A stretch of DNA of 64,000 bases, taken from assembly GCA_965276955.1 (NCBI GenBank), contig CBDIBP010000019.1:1-64000 (forward strand), given 5' to 3'. The position numbers were made by a program, and so were the translations under genes. Below, piece by piece: positions 1-9,776 of this stretch. How positions within the stretch are numbered: position 1 is the first letter of the stretch; each line of letters opens with the position of its first letter. The notes under the pieces are model-generated. The model was not told the origin of the DNA. It was given only the letters and a program-made list of their open reading frames with translations, and ran no database searches. This DNA is from JABDEZ01 sp965276955 (GTDB lineage Bacteria; Bacteroidota; Bacteroidia; Chitinophagales; Chitinophagaceae).

Positions 1-285
1 CTGCACGATATTTTCAGTGTGCAGAATGAGTACTTTAAGAATTGCAATAGAGTAGTATTGCTGAATATGCAGCCCCCGCAGCGAGTGCTGCTATACCTGC
101 ATTGGCTGCAAGTACCCATACAAAAAAGTAATGACCTTTCGGCGTCACAGCCTGATGACCATACTATAGTACTCTTAAATAATGATGCAGCTAATAAACT
201 CACTTCGATCCCTATAAAGAACATCGGCAATTTTGATGACTATTGTATAGCGGCAATAGTGAAGTCTGGTGCAGCGGTGCGCTAA
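1..285 (+). CDS. 3' end of an unrecognised protein (partial)
   Basis: The frame is open from the first base of the window and ends at a TAA, leaving about 94 visible C-terminal residues. Codon use (many ATA, CTA and TTA codons) resembles the other genes here, and neither the other strand nor the other frames are open over this stretch, so a real gene tail is likely. No signal, membrane segment or known motif can be seen in the fragment, and no family is recognised. It lies 59 bp before the peptide transporter on the same strand. Confidence 0.5.
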   Translation: MHDIFSVQNEYFKNCNRVVLLNMQPPQRVLLYLHWLQVPIQKSNDLSASQPDDHTIVLLNNDAANKLTSIPIKNIGNFDDYCIAAIVKSGAAVR

Positions 286-344
286 CATGGTAGTGTACCT
301 GTCAAAAAAATATCCGTATTTTGAAGTCTTAATCATACCCGTTA

Positions 345-1835
345 ATGGTAACTACCAAGGAACTCACGCTCGAGGAGATACAGGATTTTAAAGGTAAATA
401 TCCACCCCAACTATGGTATCTGTTCCTATCAGAAATGTGGGAACGGTTCTCCTTCTATGGTATGCGCGGCATGCTTACCATTTTTATGGTAGACAAATTG
501 TTGCTGTCAGAGAAAGCTGCAAATCTGCAATATGGCGCTACGCAGGCTTTTGTGTATACACTTGCTTTTGTAGGCGGTTTATTTGCAGATAAGATACTGG
601 GGTTTAGGAAATCTATCTTCTGGGGTGGCTTCCTTATGATATTGGGCAGCTTTATATTAGCTGCATCACCGGTGAAATTCTTTTATATAGGCATTAGCTT
701 TACTATAGTTGGTACCGGTTTTTTCAAACCGAACATATCTACAATGGTGGGCAACCTGTATAGACCAGACGATCCGCGACGGGATGCAGGTTTTGGGTTG
801 TTCTATTCGGGCATTAATATAGGTGCGCTATTTGGTGGTGCGCTATGTGTGTGGCTGGGTAAGCATTATTCGTGGAATGTAGCGTTTTCTCTGGCCGGTA
901 TCGTTATGACCATCAGCCTGCTCATTTTTATTTTTACCAAGCGCACACTGGGGCCAATAGGATTATCTCCATTGCTGGAAAAGGTACCTGCTGCCAAGAT
1001 CAAAATGTATGACATGATGGTCTACGGTGGTTCCCTTGTCATTCTTCCACTTATACTCCTGTTAGTATCCAACTCCAGTTATACTGATATGTTCATGTAC
1101 ATAGTTGGACCGCTAACATTGTGTTATATCCTTTTTGAAGCGCTGAAGTACAATAAAATTGAGCGGCAAAAACTAATGGCCGCTATGGTCTTTATTATAT
1201 TCTCTATCTTTTTCTGGGCATTTTTTGAGCAGGCCGGTGGCTCGTTGGCGCTGTTTGCTGATCATAATCTGAATGATAATGTGATAGGTCTGCACATTGA
1301 TCCTAACGTGATCAATAACTCTTCTAACTCACTGTTCGTTATCCTGTTCAGCCCGCTTATCGGCTTACTATGGCTTTGGCTTAACAAGCGGAAAATAGAA
1401 CCTAATACAGTAGTGAAATTCGGCCTCGGTTTTTTATTCCTGAGTCTTGCGTTCTATGTGTTCTACTACACCCGTTTCTTTGCTGATAGCACCGGCAAAA
1501 CATCATTGGATGTCTTTACCCTGGCATACCTGGTCATTACTATTGGGGAGCTTTGCTTATCTCCCATAGGTCTATCTATAATGACCAAGCTGGCGCCTAA
1601 GCCTATGCATGGGGTAATGATGGGTATGTGGTTCCTGGCCAGCGCGTATGGGCAGTATGCAGCAGGCTTGTTCGGTGCCGATATGGCAACTACTAATGCA
1701 AATGCATCGCTTACAGATAAGCTCATGTCTTACACAGAGGGGTATAAATATCTGTCGCTTTATGCTCTTATTGCAGGAGTAGTATTAATAATAATATCGC
1801 CGCTCATCAGGAAATTGATGCATGAGGTTCATTAG
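345..1835 (+). CDS. POT/PTR family proton-dependent oligopeptide transporter
   Basis: An inner membrane symporter of 496 residues, predicted to take up di- and tripeptides with protons. The family signature E-x-x-E-R-F-x-x-Y-G-M is present at residues 30-40 (EMWERFSFYGM), and the second PTR2 signature FYSGINIG lies at 153-160. Length and about 12-14 hydrophobic segments fit the POT family. The ATG at 345 gives the usual short cytoplasmic N-terminus before helix 1. The gene is followed after 23 bp by ispD, whose -7-like box overlaps this stop codon, so the two are probably transcribed separately. Substrate range cannot be read from the sequence. Confidence 0.93.
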   Translation: MVTTKELTLEEIQDFKGKYPPQLWYLFLSEMWERFSFYGMRGMLTIFMVDKLLLSEKAANLQYGATQAFVYTLAFVGGLFADKILGFRKSIFWGGFLMILGSFILAASPVKFFYIGISFTIVGTGFFKPNISTMVGNLYRPDDPRRDAGFGLFYSGINIGALFGGALCVWLGKHYSWNVAFSLAGIVMTISLLIFIFTKRTLGPIGLSPLLEKVPAAKIKMYDMMVYGGSLVILPLILLLVSNSSYTDMFMYIVGPLTLCYILFEALKYNKIERQKLMAAMVFIIFSIFFWAFFEQAGGSLALFADHNLNDNVIGLHIDPNVINNSSNSLFVILFSPLIGLLWLWLNKRKIEPNTVVKFGLGFLFLSLAFYVFYYTRFFADSTGKTSLDVFTLAYLVITIGELCLSPIGLSIMTKLAPKPMHGVMMGMWFLASAYGQYAAGLFGADMATTNANASLTDKLMSYTEGYKYLSLYALIAGVVLIIISPLIRKLMHEVH

Positions 1836-1840
1836 TTTTG
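1833..1840 (+). promoter_or_regulatory. Putative Bacteroidota -7 box for ispD
   Basis: TAGTTTTG fits the Bacteroidota consensus TAnnTTTG. It overlaps the TAG stop of the transporter and lies 18 bp before the ispD start. No well-spaced -33 TTG is seen (the nearest is only 15 bp upstream), so this is a match to half the promoter only. Confidence 0.4.
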
Positions 1841-1858
1841 CGCACATAAAGACCATCG

Positions 1859-2548
1859 ATGCCTGACACTAATAAATATGCTGTAATTGTAGCCGGAGGC
1901 AGTGGTTTGCGTATGGGTACGCCAGTGCCCAAACAGTTTTTGCCGTTACGGGGCAAGCCGGTATTGTATTATAGCATTGCTGCGTTCATGGAGGCTATGC
2001 CGGGGATAAAAGTGATACTGGTATTGCCGCAAAGCCAGGCCAGCTATACCGATATGGTGCTGAACCTATTCCCGGCAGATGCTGATATTACAGTAGTGCC
2101 TGGTGGGGTCACGCGTTTCCATAGTGTACAAAATGGCTTGAAAATGGTGGACGGGCAAGGTGTTGTTTTCATACATGATGGTGTACGCCCGCTGGTATCG
2201 AAAGACATGATAGCCGCATGCTACGTGCAGGCACTACAGGTGGGCAGCGCCATACCGGCCATACCGGTAACTGACAGCATACGGAGAATAGGGCAAGAGG
2301 GGAGTGTACCTGTAGCGCGCGAGGAACTTCGTACCATACAAACGCCACAAACCTTTGTGACCGATATAATACTCCCTGCTTTTGACCGATCTTACGACCC
2401 TGCCTTTACAGATGAGGCTACGGTGGTAGAAGCATACGGCAGCAGTGTATACCTGGTGACAGGTGAACGCAATAACCTGAAAGTGACCACGCCGGAAGAT
2501 ATGATAATGGCTGAGGCCCTGCTAAATGCCCGCAACCAGGATGAATAG
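1859..2548 (+). CDS. ispD: 2-C-methyl-D-erythritol 4-phosphate cytidylyltransferase
   Basis: Third enzyme of the MEP isoprenoid pathway: CTP plus MEP gives CDP-ME, in the cytoplasm. The 229-residue length is normal. The nucleotide-binding loop AGGSGLRMG with the following PKQF lies at residues 12-27, and the family signature around IHDGVRP at 105-111. The C-terminal part carries DEATVVEAYG, typical of IspD. The ATG at 1859 starts just before the conserved Rossmann strand, as expected. The next gene overlaps its last codons, suggesting translational coupling. Confidence 0.95.
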   Translation: MPDTNKYAVIVAGGSGLRMGTPVPKQFLPLRGKPVLYYSIAAFMEAMPGIKVILVLPQSQASYTDMVLNLFPADADITVVPGGVTRFHSVQNGLKMVDGQGVVFIHDGVRPLVSKDMIAACYVQALQVGSAIPAIPVTDSIRRIGQEGSVPVAREELRTIQTPQTFVTDIILPAFDRSYDPAFTDEATVVEAYGSSVYLVTGERNNLKVTTPEDMIMAEALLNARNQDE

Positions 2549-3464
2549 GGTCGTTCTTTCCCTCGTGTGCGCTTTGCTGGTATCAGCCAGCTGCTATGCG
2601 CAGCGATACGATACGGTAAGCATATTCAACAACCCTGTACAGATGGATACAGTGGTGATACGGGCTGCCCGCAAAGGCTGGGATGTCCAGGGCTTTATAA
2701 AAAGAGTGCAGACAGACACTACATTTTACAAAGCATTCAAAACGATACGGGTACTGCCATTTACCGCAATGAATGATATCCGTGTTTATGGAAGCGATAA
2801 CAATGTTATCGCCTCTATGTATAGCAAAACGGTGCAGCATGCCAGCAAAGGGTGCCGGAGCATGCAAACCTTTGACAAGAAAGTTACCGGTGATCTCTAC
2901 AAGCGAAATGGTGAATACAACTACTATACGGCCGCCCTGTACGACTATCTCTTTTTTACCCACGATACCGTATGTGGCAATACCGACATAGTTGCCGGGG
3001 CCATGAACGAAAGAGGCGAAGGCACCATAGAAAAAAGTAAGTACCAGCTAAAGCAACTTATTTTCAACCCAGGTTCCAAAATAAGCGGTGTGCCAATGAT
3101 GGGTAATAAAGCATCGGTCTTTGATGCGGATGAGATACATAAGTATGATCTGCACTTACTCTCAGAAACATTTAATGGGGAAGAATGTTATGTTTTTAAG
3201 GTGACTCCAAAGGCGGATGCGGTCAGCGATGTGGTGTTCAACGAGCTGACCACGTGGTTCCGCAAAAGTGACTACGCTATTGTGGCCAGAGACTATTCTT
3301 TGTCTTACCATACTATGCTGTACGATTTTGATGTGCGGATGAAGGTGCGCACCACTCATGCAGGTGCCCGCTTGGTACCTTCGTCAATAGACTACGATGG
3401 TAACTGGCATGTATTTACCAAAAAACGGGAGCGCGTAAAGTTTATTTGCACCTTGTCTTATTAG
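2541..3464 (+). CDS. Exported protein of unknown function
   Basis: A protein of about 307 residues starting MNRVVLSL with a clear Sec signal peptide ending near SCYAQ, so it is predicted to be periplasmic or outer-membrane associated. The ATG at 2541 overlaps the ispD stop by 8 bp; the frame is open slightly further upstream (ATG 2526), but the signal peptide supports 2541. The mature part is rich in beta-strand-like Tyr/Thr/Val patterns and contains the stretch LTTWFRKSDYAIVARDY, which by general pattern resembles beta-rich lipoprotein-sorting-type folds; no family was recognised. Coupling to ispD is probably positional only. Confidence 0.8.
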   Translation: MNRVVLSLVCALLVSASCYAQRYDTVSIFNNPVQMDTVVIRAARKGWDVQGFIKRVQTDTTFYKAFKTIRVLPFTAMNDIRVYGSDNNVIASMYSKTVQHASKGCRSMQTFDKKVTGDLYKRNGEYNYYTAALYDYLFFTHDTVCGNTDIVAGAMNERGEGTIEKSKYQLKQLIFNPGSKISGVPMMGNKASVFDADEIHKYDLHLLSETFNGEECYVFKVTPKADAVSDVVFNELTTWFRKSDYAIVARDYSLSYHTMLYDFDVRMKVRTTHAGARLVPSSIDYDGNWHVFTKKRERVKFICTLSY

Positions 3465-3648
3465 CTGTTATTAACATGCAATAGGAAATATATAAAAGGT
3501 TGCATAATTGCAGAACTACCTATTGTAAATAAGATCATTAATTTGTATCATTGCTATAGGTTTACTATTATTATACAAATTTCCGTATTTCTGCACTTTG
3601 CGGCTGCCGAAATTGTATGTAAAGCACTTACGACTTAATATGTTCCAA

Positions 3649-5700
3649 ATGAGAAAACTTTTTACCGTTGCTATTGCCTTAGCGTCGTTTTGCCTTGGAT
3701 CGACCCAAGCCATTGCCCAGTACTGCACCCCCAGCGCTACCAACTGCGATGAAACGATAAATAATTTTACATTAAATACAATTAATAATTCTTCCATTTT
3801 CTGCGGAACATCTACCACAGGTTATACCAATTTCACCAATCTTTCCACCACTGTAATGGCCGGAACAACGTATCCGTTCTCTATTACTATTGGCCCGTCT
3901 TATGTTGGCGATACCGTGGATGTATGGATAGATGTGAATCATAATTTTGTGTTCGATGCTAATGAGCTTTTAACGAAAATACCTATTACACGGTACGCCG
4001 CACACGATACAATTTATAATTCGTCCATCACTATCCCTGCCTCTTCTTTAGCCGGAGCAACAAGGCTGCGCGCACGCGTAGGTTATATACAAACAGTTGG
4101 TGCATGTGGCAATGCCACATATGGCGAGGCTGAAGACTATACTGTGAACATTGTACTGCCACCATGCGCCGGTATGCCTGGCGCCGTTACTATTACAAAT
4201 GCACCTATCACCGGCCACATTTGCAACGGTACCACTCAAACACTTACTGCTGTAGATAATGTGAACTTTGCTACCGGTATCACCTACCAATGGCAGCAGT
4301 CAACTACAGGCGCTGCCGGTTCATGGACCAACGTGACCGGCGGTACTGGCGCTACCACGCTTACCTACACTACACCACCTTTAACTAACCTTGTATATTA
4401 TTATCGCGTAGTAGATTCCTGCTCTAACACACAGCTTGTTAATGCAAGTGCAGCTTATGTGATACCTGTATCGCCTTCTATAATAGGTGTGCAACCTGCC
4501 AATAGCACAGCATGTACAGGCGGTGGCACTACTTTCTCTATTACGCCCAATGGCAGCGGTTTTACTTACCAGTGGCAGGTAGACAATGGTACTGGCTTTG
4601 CTAACATCAGCAACGGCGGTATCTACAATGGCGCTACAACACCTACTCTTACGCTTACTAACATTACAAATGCAATGAATGGCTACAACTATCGTGTAGT
4701 TGTTACCGGTGGCTGCCTGTCGCCATTGCCATCAAATCCAGCAACATTGACCCTTGGCGCTACTGCCAAAATAACAAATACTCGTCCTACTACTTTCTGC
4801 ACCGGCGACAGTACTATACTGACCACTAACAGTGGCGCCAACTATATATACCAATGGTCGCTGAACGGCAACCTGGTATCTGGCAACCAAACTTATACCG
4901 CTACATTACCCGGCGCTTATTCGCTGCTTGTAATAGGAAATAACGGTTGTGTGGCTACAGATACAATACGTGTGACTGTAAATGCTACACCCGCTGTGCC
5001 TGTGGTTACCGTGAATGGTACTAACCCGTTTTGCTGGGGTAATGTGATAACACTGAGCAGTAACTACGGCTCCTTATCCGGTTATGCTTATCAATGGTAT
5101 CTTAATAATGCTACTGTTATCGGTGCCGTTGGCAGCAGCTATGCAGCGGCAGATTCAGGTACTTATACGCTAAAGGTTACAGGTACTAATGGTTGTGTCA
5201 ATCATTCGTCTCCTGTTCAGCTTACAGCTATCATTATACCAACACCTGTAGTAAGTAATAATGGCACTGGTACACTTTGCTCTATTAATTCTTACGCACA
5301 CTATCAGTGGTATCAGAACGGCAGCGTTATTACCGGTGCAAACTCATCTTGCTACACACCTACCACTACAGGTACTTACTACTTAGGAGCATCTGATAGT
5401 AACAACTGCAGCCGCTATTCATCTTCTTTTACTTTTACATTCCCAACTACAGGTGTTGCTAACGTGGCAGCACAGGGCGCACAAGTAAAAGTATATCCTA
5501 ACCCTGCGACCTCTTACGTAAATGTGGAGGCCCCGGTTGCTATACGTTCTACCATAACAACTATTGACGGTCGTGTGATACTGCAACAGGAAAATGCAAA
5601 GACCATTAATATTAACGGTCTGGCAGAAGGTATGTATATATTGCGCATATACAATATGGACAATATGCTGATGAAAGTAGAAAAACTGGTAAAAGAATAA
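3649..5700 (+). CDS. T9SS-sorted surface protein with GEVED and Ig-like domains
   Basis: A protein of about 683 residues. The start at 3649 (MRKLFTVA) gives a normal signal peptide ending near TQAIAQ; the frame extends upstream to a TTG at 3598 and has another ATG at 3640, both less convincing. A GEVED domain follows (VDVWIDVNHN, ending GEAEDYTVNI), then several Ig-like repeats with the recurrent pattern YQWQxxxG/YQWYxNG. The C-terminus (VKVYPNPATSYVNV, then GLAEGMYILRI) is a type A T9SS sorting domain, so the protein should be exported through the T9SS and held on the surface or released. Likely an adhesin or structural protein; no catalytic motif is visible. Confidence 0.88.
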   Translation: MRKLFTVAIALASFCLGSTQAIAQYCTPSATNCDETINNFTLNTINNSSIFCGTSTTGYTNFTNLSTTVMAGTTYPFSITIGPSYVGDTVDVWIDVNHNFVFDANELLTKIPITRYAAHDTIYNSSITIPASSLAGATRLRARVGYIQTVGACGNATYGEAEDYTVNIVLPPCAGMPGAVTITNAPITGHICNGTTQTLTAVDNVNFATGITYQWQQSTTGAAGSWTNVTGGTGATTLTYTTPPLTNLVYYYRVVDSCSNTQLVNASAAYVIPVSPSIIGVQPANSTACTGGGTTFSITPNGSGFTYQWQVDNGTGFANISNGGIYNGATTPTLTLTNITNAMNGYNYRVVVTGGCLSPLPSNPATLTLGATAKITNTRPTTFCTGDSTILTTNSGANYIYQWSLNGNLVSGNQTYTATLPGAYSLLVIGNNGCVATDTIRVTVNATPAVPVVTVNGTNPFCWGNVITLSSNYGSLSGYAYQWYLNNATVIGAVGSSYAAADSGTYTLKVTGTNGCVNHSSPVQLTAIIIPTPVVSNNGTGTLCSINSYAHYQWYQNGSVITGANSSCYTPTTTGTYYLGASDSNNCSRYSSSFTFTFPTTGVANVAAQGAQVKVYPNPATSYVNVEAPVAIRSTITTIDGRVILQQENAKTININGLAEGMYILRIYNMDNMLMKVEKLVKE

Positions 5701-5730
5701 TATTTAATTGTAGAATAACAACCTATAAAA

Positions 5731-5766
5731 ATGGCCCGTATAGTTCTCATACGGGCCATTTCTTTT
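5731..5766. terminator. Bidirectional intrinsic terminator
   Basis: A perfect 11-bp stem (ATGGCCCGTAT / ATACGGGCCAT) with a 7-nt loop is followed on the plus strand by TTCTTTTT and preceded by AAAAA, giving a U-tract in both directions. It lies between the convergent T9SS protein gene and clpB and can serve both. Confidence 0.9.
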
Positions 5767-5786
5767 TATTATTGACAGTGGTTATT

Positions 5787-8411
5787 TTATCTGTGTGTTT
5801 CCTGTACAGGACTTTCGTTGCGCATTACCACTACACCATCAAAAACATCTATTAGCACGGGTTTGCTTTTATCGAGCTCACCGCCTATGATCTTCTTGCT
5901 TAGCATGTTGATGATGTCTTTTTGTATTACACGTTTCAGCGGACGGGCACCATACTGAGGGTCAAAGCCGCGCTCTACCAGGTAGTTGAGTGCATAGTCT
6001 GTGAACTGCAGATCTATATTTTGTTGCCCCAGTTGTTTTTGCAGGTTTTCCAGCTGTATGCGGATGATGCCTTTTATCTCTTTCCTCATTAGTGGGTGGA
6101 ACATGATGATATCGTCTATGCGGTTCAGGAATTCAGGGCGTAAGGCCTGGCGCAGCAGATCCATTACCTGTTCTTTGGTATTCTCTACTACGGTATCTAT
6201 ATCTTTCCCTTCCAGTTCTGCAAAGTTGTCCTGTATCACCTGGCTGCCCATGTTGCTGGTCATGATGATGATGGTGTTCTTAAAGTTCACCACACGACCT
6301 TTATTGTCGGTCAGTCTTCCATCGTCCAGTACCTGCAGCATAATGTTGAACACATCCGGATGCGCTTTCTCTATCTCATCCAGCAGCACTACAGAGTATG
6401 GTTTCCTCCGCACGGCTTCTGTCAGCTGGCCACCTTCATCATAACCCACATATCCCGGAGGGGCGCCTACCAGCCTGCTCACGCTGTGCTTTTCCTGGTA
6501 CTCGCTCATATCTATGCGGGTCATCATGCTGTCATCGTCAAAGAGTATCTCTGCAAGGGCTTTAGCCAGCTCTGTTTTTCCCACACCGGTAGTACCCAGG
6601 AATATAAAGGAGCCTATAGGCTTCCGCGGATCTTGCAAACCTGCACGGCCACGGCGTATGGCATCTGCTACGGCCTCTATGGCCTCATCCTGGCCCACTA
6701 CACGCTTGTGCAGCTCTTCCTCCAGGTGCAGCAGTTTGTGGCGTTCTCCCTGCAGCATGCGCTGCACAGGTATGCCTGTTGCTTTTGCTACATTCTGGGC
6801 TATATCCTCCGCATCCACCTCTTCTTTCAGCAGGCGTTTGTGCTGGCTATCCATGTTGTGCAGCTGCTGCGCCAAGTCTTCTATTTTGGCCTCGTCTCCT
6901 TTTACTTTGCCATAACGTATCTCTGCTACCTTGCCATAGTCGCCATCGCGTTCTGCTTGTTCAGCCTCAAGCTTCAGGTGCTCTATGTTGGTCTTTATTT
7001 TATTTATCTGGTCTACCAGGTCTTTCTCTTCCAGCCATTTAGCTTTCAGTGTATCCCTTTCTACGCTCAGCGCAGATATTTCATGACCCAGTTCTTTCAG
7101 TTTGCTTTCATCGTTCTCGCGTTTTATGGCCTCCCTTTCTATCTCCAGCTGGCGTATGCGGCGCTCCAGTTCGTCAAGTTCTTCAGGCATGGATGTCATT
7201 TCCAGTTTCAGCTTGGCGGCGCTTTCATCTATAAGGTCTATGGCCTTGTCTGGCAGAAAACGGTCGGTCATATATCGCTGCGATAATTCTACTGCAGCTA
7301 TTATAGCTTCATCCTTTATGCGCACCTGATGGTGGCTCTCGTACCTATCCTTTAATCCACGAAGAATGGATATGGCATCTTCCGCACTTGGTTCGTCTAC
7401 AAATACTTTTTGGAAACGCCTTTCCAACGCTTTATCCTTCTCGAAATACTTTTGATACTCGTTCAGCGTAGTAGCGCCTATGGCTCTCAATTCGCCACGC
7501 GCAAGGGCTGGTTTCAGTATGTTGGCTGCATCCATAGCGCCTTCCATAGCTCCTGCACCTATAAGGGTGTGTATCTCGTCTATAAAGAGTATCACTTCAC
7601 CTTCGCTTTCAGCAACTTCTTTTACTACGCCTTTGAGCCGCTCTTCAAATTCGCCCCGGTACTTGGCGCCTGCCATCAGGCTACCCATATCCAGCGCAAA
7701 GATTATTTTGCTCCGCAGACTATCGGGTACATCGCCGTTTATAATACGATGTGCCAGTCCTTCTACAATGGCTGTTTTACCTACGCCAGGCTCACCAACC
7801 AGTATCGGGTTGTTCTTAGAGCGGCGGGAAAGTATGTGCAGTGTGCGGCGTATCTCTTCATCCCTGCCTATCACAGGGTCCAGCTTGCCATTACGGGCCA
7901 TCTCGTTCAGGTTCTTGGCATAGCGTTGCAGGCTGTTGTATTCCTGGTTGGCTGTTTGTGAGTTCACAGTATTGCCCTTGCGCAGTTCTTTTATAGCCGC
8001 CGTCAGGCCTTTTTCTGTAAGGCCGGCATCCTTAAGTATTTTTCCTGCATCATCGTTCACTTGCAGCAGGGCTACCAAAAGGTGCTCCGGAGTCACAAAT
8101 TCATCACCGAACGACTTTAAGATATTTCCCGTGCGCAACACTGCATTGTTCAGCTCGCGCGATATGTTTTGTCCTGGTTCGCCGCCCTGCATTTTAGGCA
8201 GGCGTTTCATCAGTTCATCAACTTTGGTGTTCACAAAGCTGATGTTCACATTGTTCTTTTTAAGCAGGTAAGATATTGGTCCGTCCTTATCATCGAGCAG
8301 GGCCTTTAAAATGTGTGCGGTCTCAATGCTTGGATTCTGATTATTAAAAGCCAGTTGCTGTGCTTGCTGCACGGTTTCCTGAGCTTTGATGGTAAAGCTG
8401 TTTAAGTTCAT
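5787..8411 (-). CDS. clpB: ATP-dependent disaggregase ClpB
   Basis: Cytoplasmic Hsp100 disaggregase that works with DnaK to rescue aggregated proteins after heat stress. The 874 residues are slightly longer than usual. Order of domains: Clp N-terminal double repeat (about 1-145), AAA1 with Walker A GEPGVGKT at 206-213, a coiled-coil M domain (about 400-530, rich in E/K/L) that marks ClpB rather than ClpA/C, and AAA2 with Walker A GTTGVGKT near 610 and the sensor region in NRIDDIIMFHPL. There is no ClpP-binding tripeptide loop. The ATG at 8411 is the only sensible start. No CIRCE-like inverted repeat was seen upstream. Confidence 0.97.
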   Translation of the reverse strand: MNLNSFTIKAQETVQQAQQLAFNNQNPSIETAHILKALLDDKDGPISYLLKKNNVNISFVNTKVDELMKRLPKMQGGEPGQNISRELNNAVLRTGNILKSFGDEFVTPEHLLVALLQVNDDAGKILKDAGLTEKGLTAAIKELRKGNTVNSQTANQEYNSLQRYAKNLNEMARNGKLDPVIGRDEEIRRTLHILSRRSKNNPILVGEPGVGKTAIVEGLAHRIINGDVPDSLRSKIIFALDMGSLMAGAKYRGEFEERLKGVVKEVAESEGEVILFIDEIHTLIGAGAMEGAMDAANILKPALARGELRAIGATTLNEYQKYFEKDKALERRFQKVFVDEPSAEDAISILRGLKDRYESHHQVRIKDEAIIAAVELSQRYMTDRFLPDKAIDLIDESAAKLKLEMTSMPEELDELERRIRQLEIEREAIKRENDESKLKELGHEISALSVERDTLKAKWLEEKDLVDQINKIKTNIEHLKLEAEQAERDGDYGKVAEIRYGKVKGDEAKIEDLAQQLHNMDSQHKRLLKEEVDAEDIAQNVAKATGIPVQRMLQGERHKLLHLEEELHKRVVGQDEAIEAVADAIRRGRAGLQDPRKPIGSFIFLGTTGVGKTELAKALAEILFDDDSMMTRIDMSEYQEKHSVSRLVGAPPGYVGYDEGGQLTEAVRRKPYSVVLLDEIEKAHPDVFNIMLQVLDDGRLTDNKGRVVNFKNTIIIMTSNMGSQVIQDNFAELEGKDIDTVVENTKEQVMDLLRQALRPEFLNRIDDIIMFHPLMRKEIKGIIRIQLENLQKQLGQQNIDLQFTDYALNYLVERGFDPQYGARPLKRVIQKDIINMLSKKIIGGELDKSKPVLIDVFDGVVVMRNESPVQETHR

Positions 8412-8643
8412 AATGTTTATGCTTGTATTGTATACTGCATAAAAAATGTTCCATTATTGGATCGCTGGAAACATTGTCATGAAATAAAAATACATATGGC
8501 AAAATGTCTTAATTTTTTATGAACGGCTGAATTTTTAGCAGATAAAATTGTGTTAATAATAGTTATAATGGTAACGTTGGAGTAAAAATAAGTATTTGGT
8601 AACGCGCACCGTAGCGTATAAATATTTACTTTGGCAGAGTAAT

Positions 8644-9762
8644 ATGTTGATGAATAGAAAGAGGATATGTGTGTGGGTGGATGCAAGTACAGAAATGCTG
8701 CAAGAGCTTGTGCCACAGCTGCTAATTTACACCGATACGATTTTTGTGGTGTATGAAGGTACTGCAAAAGCGACGCCCAAATTTGATGCTGTACATATTA
8801 TCTCATCTGTGAGAGGCAAGGGCCTGGAAGTAGCTATAAATAAAGCTGCAGAACTGGGATATGACTATCTACTCGTTTTTCCCCAAGGGTATGAAGTGAA
8901 CGACATCCCGAAGTTTTTAGATAAGATAGAAGAGAAGGGTGGGCTGCTGGTAGGTACCCGGCCACATCTTGACCGTACCATGGATGTGCGCTTTGCCAGC
9001 CTGCTGTATTGGGTACAGGCCGGAGTGTGGCTGCCCGATGTACAATGCCCCTTTATGGCATACCCGGTGCAGCAACTCTACCGTAAGTATTACCGCTACG
9101 ACGACGACCTGGAGCTGGAGATACTGGTACGTGCTGCATGGCAGGGTATACGGGTGCGTAAGGTAGCACTATCGGAGGCTGGGCCGCGCCGTTCTGTGGT
9201 AAAGCGGAATGTGTTGTTGAATATCATACTTCTTACCATTACGCTGTTCTACATAAAGCCTAAGTACTTTCTTTTATACATCTCTAAAAAAGACAACTGG
9301 AATAAGCTTTGGACCAAACTATTCCTTACGCCTGGGGAGACCATAAAGTTAAAGGCCACTTCCATATCGTTCGGTGTTTTTATGGGTATCCTCCCTGTAT
9401 GGGGATTTCAGTTCATTATAGGTATGCCCCTGGCCATGTTATTCAGGCTGAATAAAACACTGTTCTTTGTGGCGCTGCATATTAGTATGTTGCCTATAAC
9501 CCCTGTGTTCTGGGTAGCCAGCCTGCTTACTGGTAAGCTGCTGCTTGGCCAGGAACTGATAATACATAACTGGCAACATTTATCGCTAACCGATATGAAA
9601 AGTGAAGGTGCGGCTTTCTTTTTGGGCGGCACAGTACTGGCTATAGCCGGCGGGGTGGTGAGCTACCTGCTTAGCTACAGTATCATGTACTTTAAAAAGA
9701 GGGCTAACATGAATAGTGCAAAGAAAAAGAGCCATACCGAAAGGTATAGCTCTTTACAATAG
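8644..9762 (+). CDS. Degenerate glycosyltransferase-like domain fused to DUF2062
   Basis: A membrane protein of about 372 residues. The first 200 residues resemble a family 2 glycosyltransferase (GT-A): a strand ICVWVDA, GKGLEVAINKAAELGYDYLL in the place of the family's GKGxAxRxG helix, and a LVGTRP strand. The metal-binding DxD/DADGQ position reads VFPQGYEV, so catalysis is doubtful. From about residue 225 a DUF2062 domain follows (TPGETIKLKATSISFGVFMG, two or three membrane helices). The frame is open back to a TTG at 8596, but ATG 8644 or 8650 fits better. The 3' end encodes the neighbouring rpoD terminator hairpin. Probably involved in envelope lipid or glycan handling (inference). Confidence 0.82.
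   Translation: MLMNRKRICVWVDASTEMLQELVPQLLIYTDTIFVVYEGTAKATPKFDAVHIISSVRGKGLEVAINKAAELGYDYLLVFPQGYEVNDIPKFLDKIEEKGGLLVGTRPHLDRTMDVRFASLLYWVQAGVWLPDVQCPFMAYPVQQLYRKYYRYDDDLELEILVRAAWQGIRVRKVALSEAGPRRSVVKRNVLLNIILLTITLFYIKPKYFLLYISKKDNWNKLWTKLFLTPGETIKLKATSISFGVFMGILPVWGFQFIIGMPLAMLFRLNKTLFFVALHISMLPITPVFWVASLLTGKLLLGQELIIHNWQHLSLTDMKSEGAAFFLGGTVLAIAGGVVSYLLSYSIMYFKKRANMNSAKKKSHTERYSSLQ
9726..9755 (-). terminator. rpoD terminator inside the 3' end of the convergent gene
   Basis: AAAGAGC-C-ATACC, loop GAAA, GGTAT-A-GCTCTTT: 12 paired bases with one C/A mismatch and a GNRA-type tetraloop. On the minus strand the stem is followed by TTCTTTGC, so it can end rpoD transcription. It lies wholly inside the last codons of the plus-strand DUF2062 gene. 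Confidence 0.75.
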
Positions 9763-9776
9763 ATCTTATAAACTTA

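Noticed and set aside
6001..7961. Long plus-strand open frames opposite clpB
   Set aside because: They lie wholly within clpB, have unnatural composition (Leu/Phe/Tyr/Ser runs) and arise from its codon bias.
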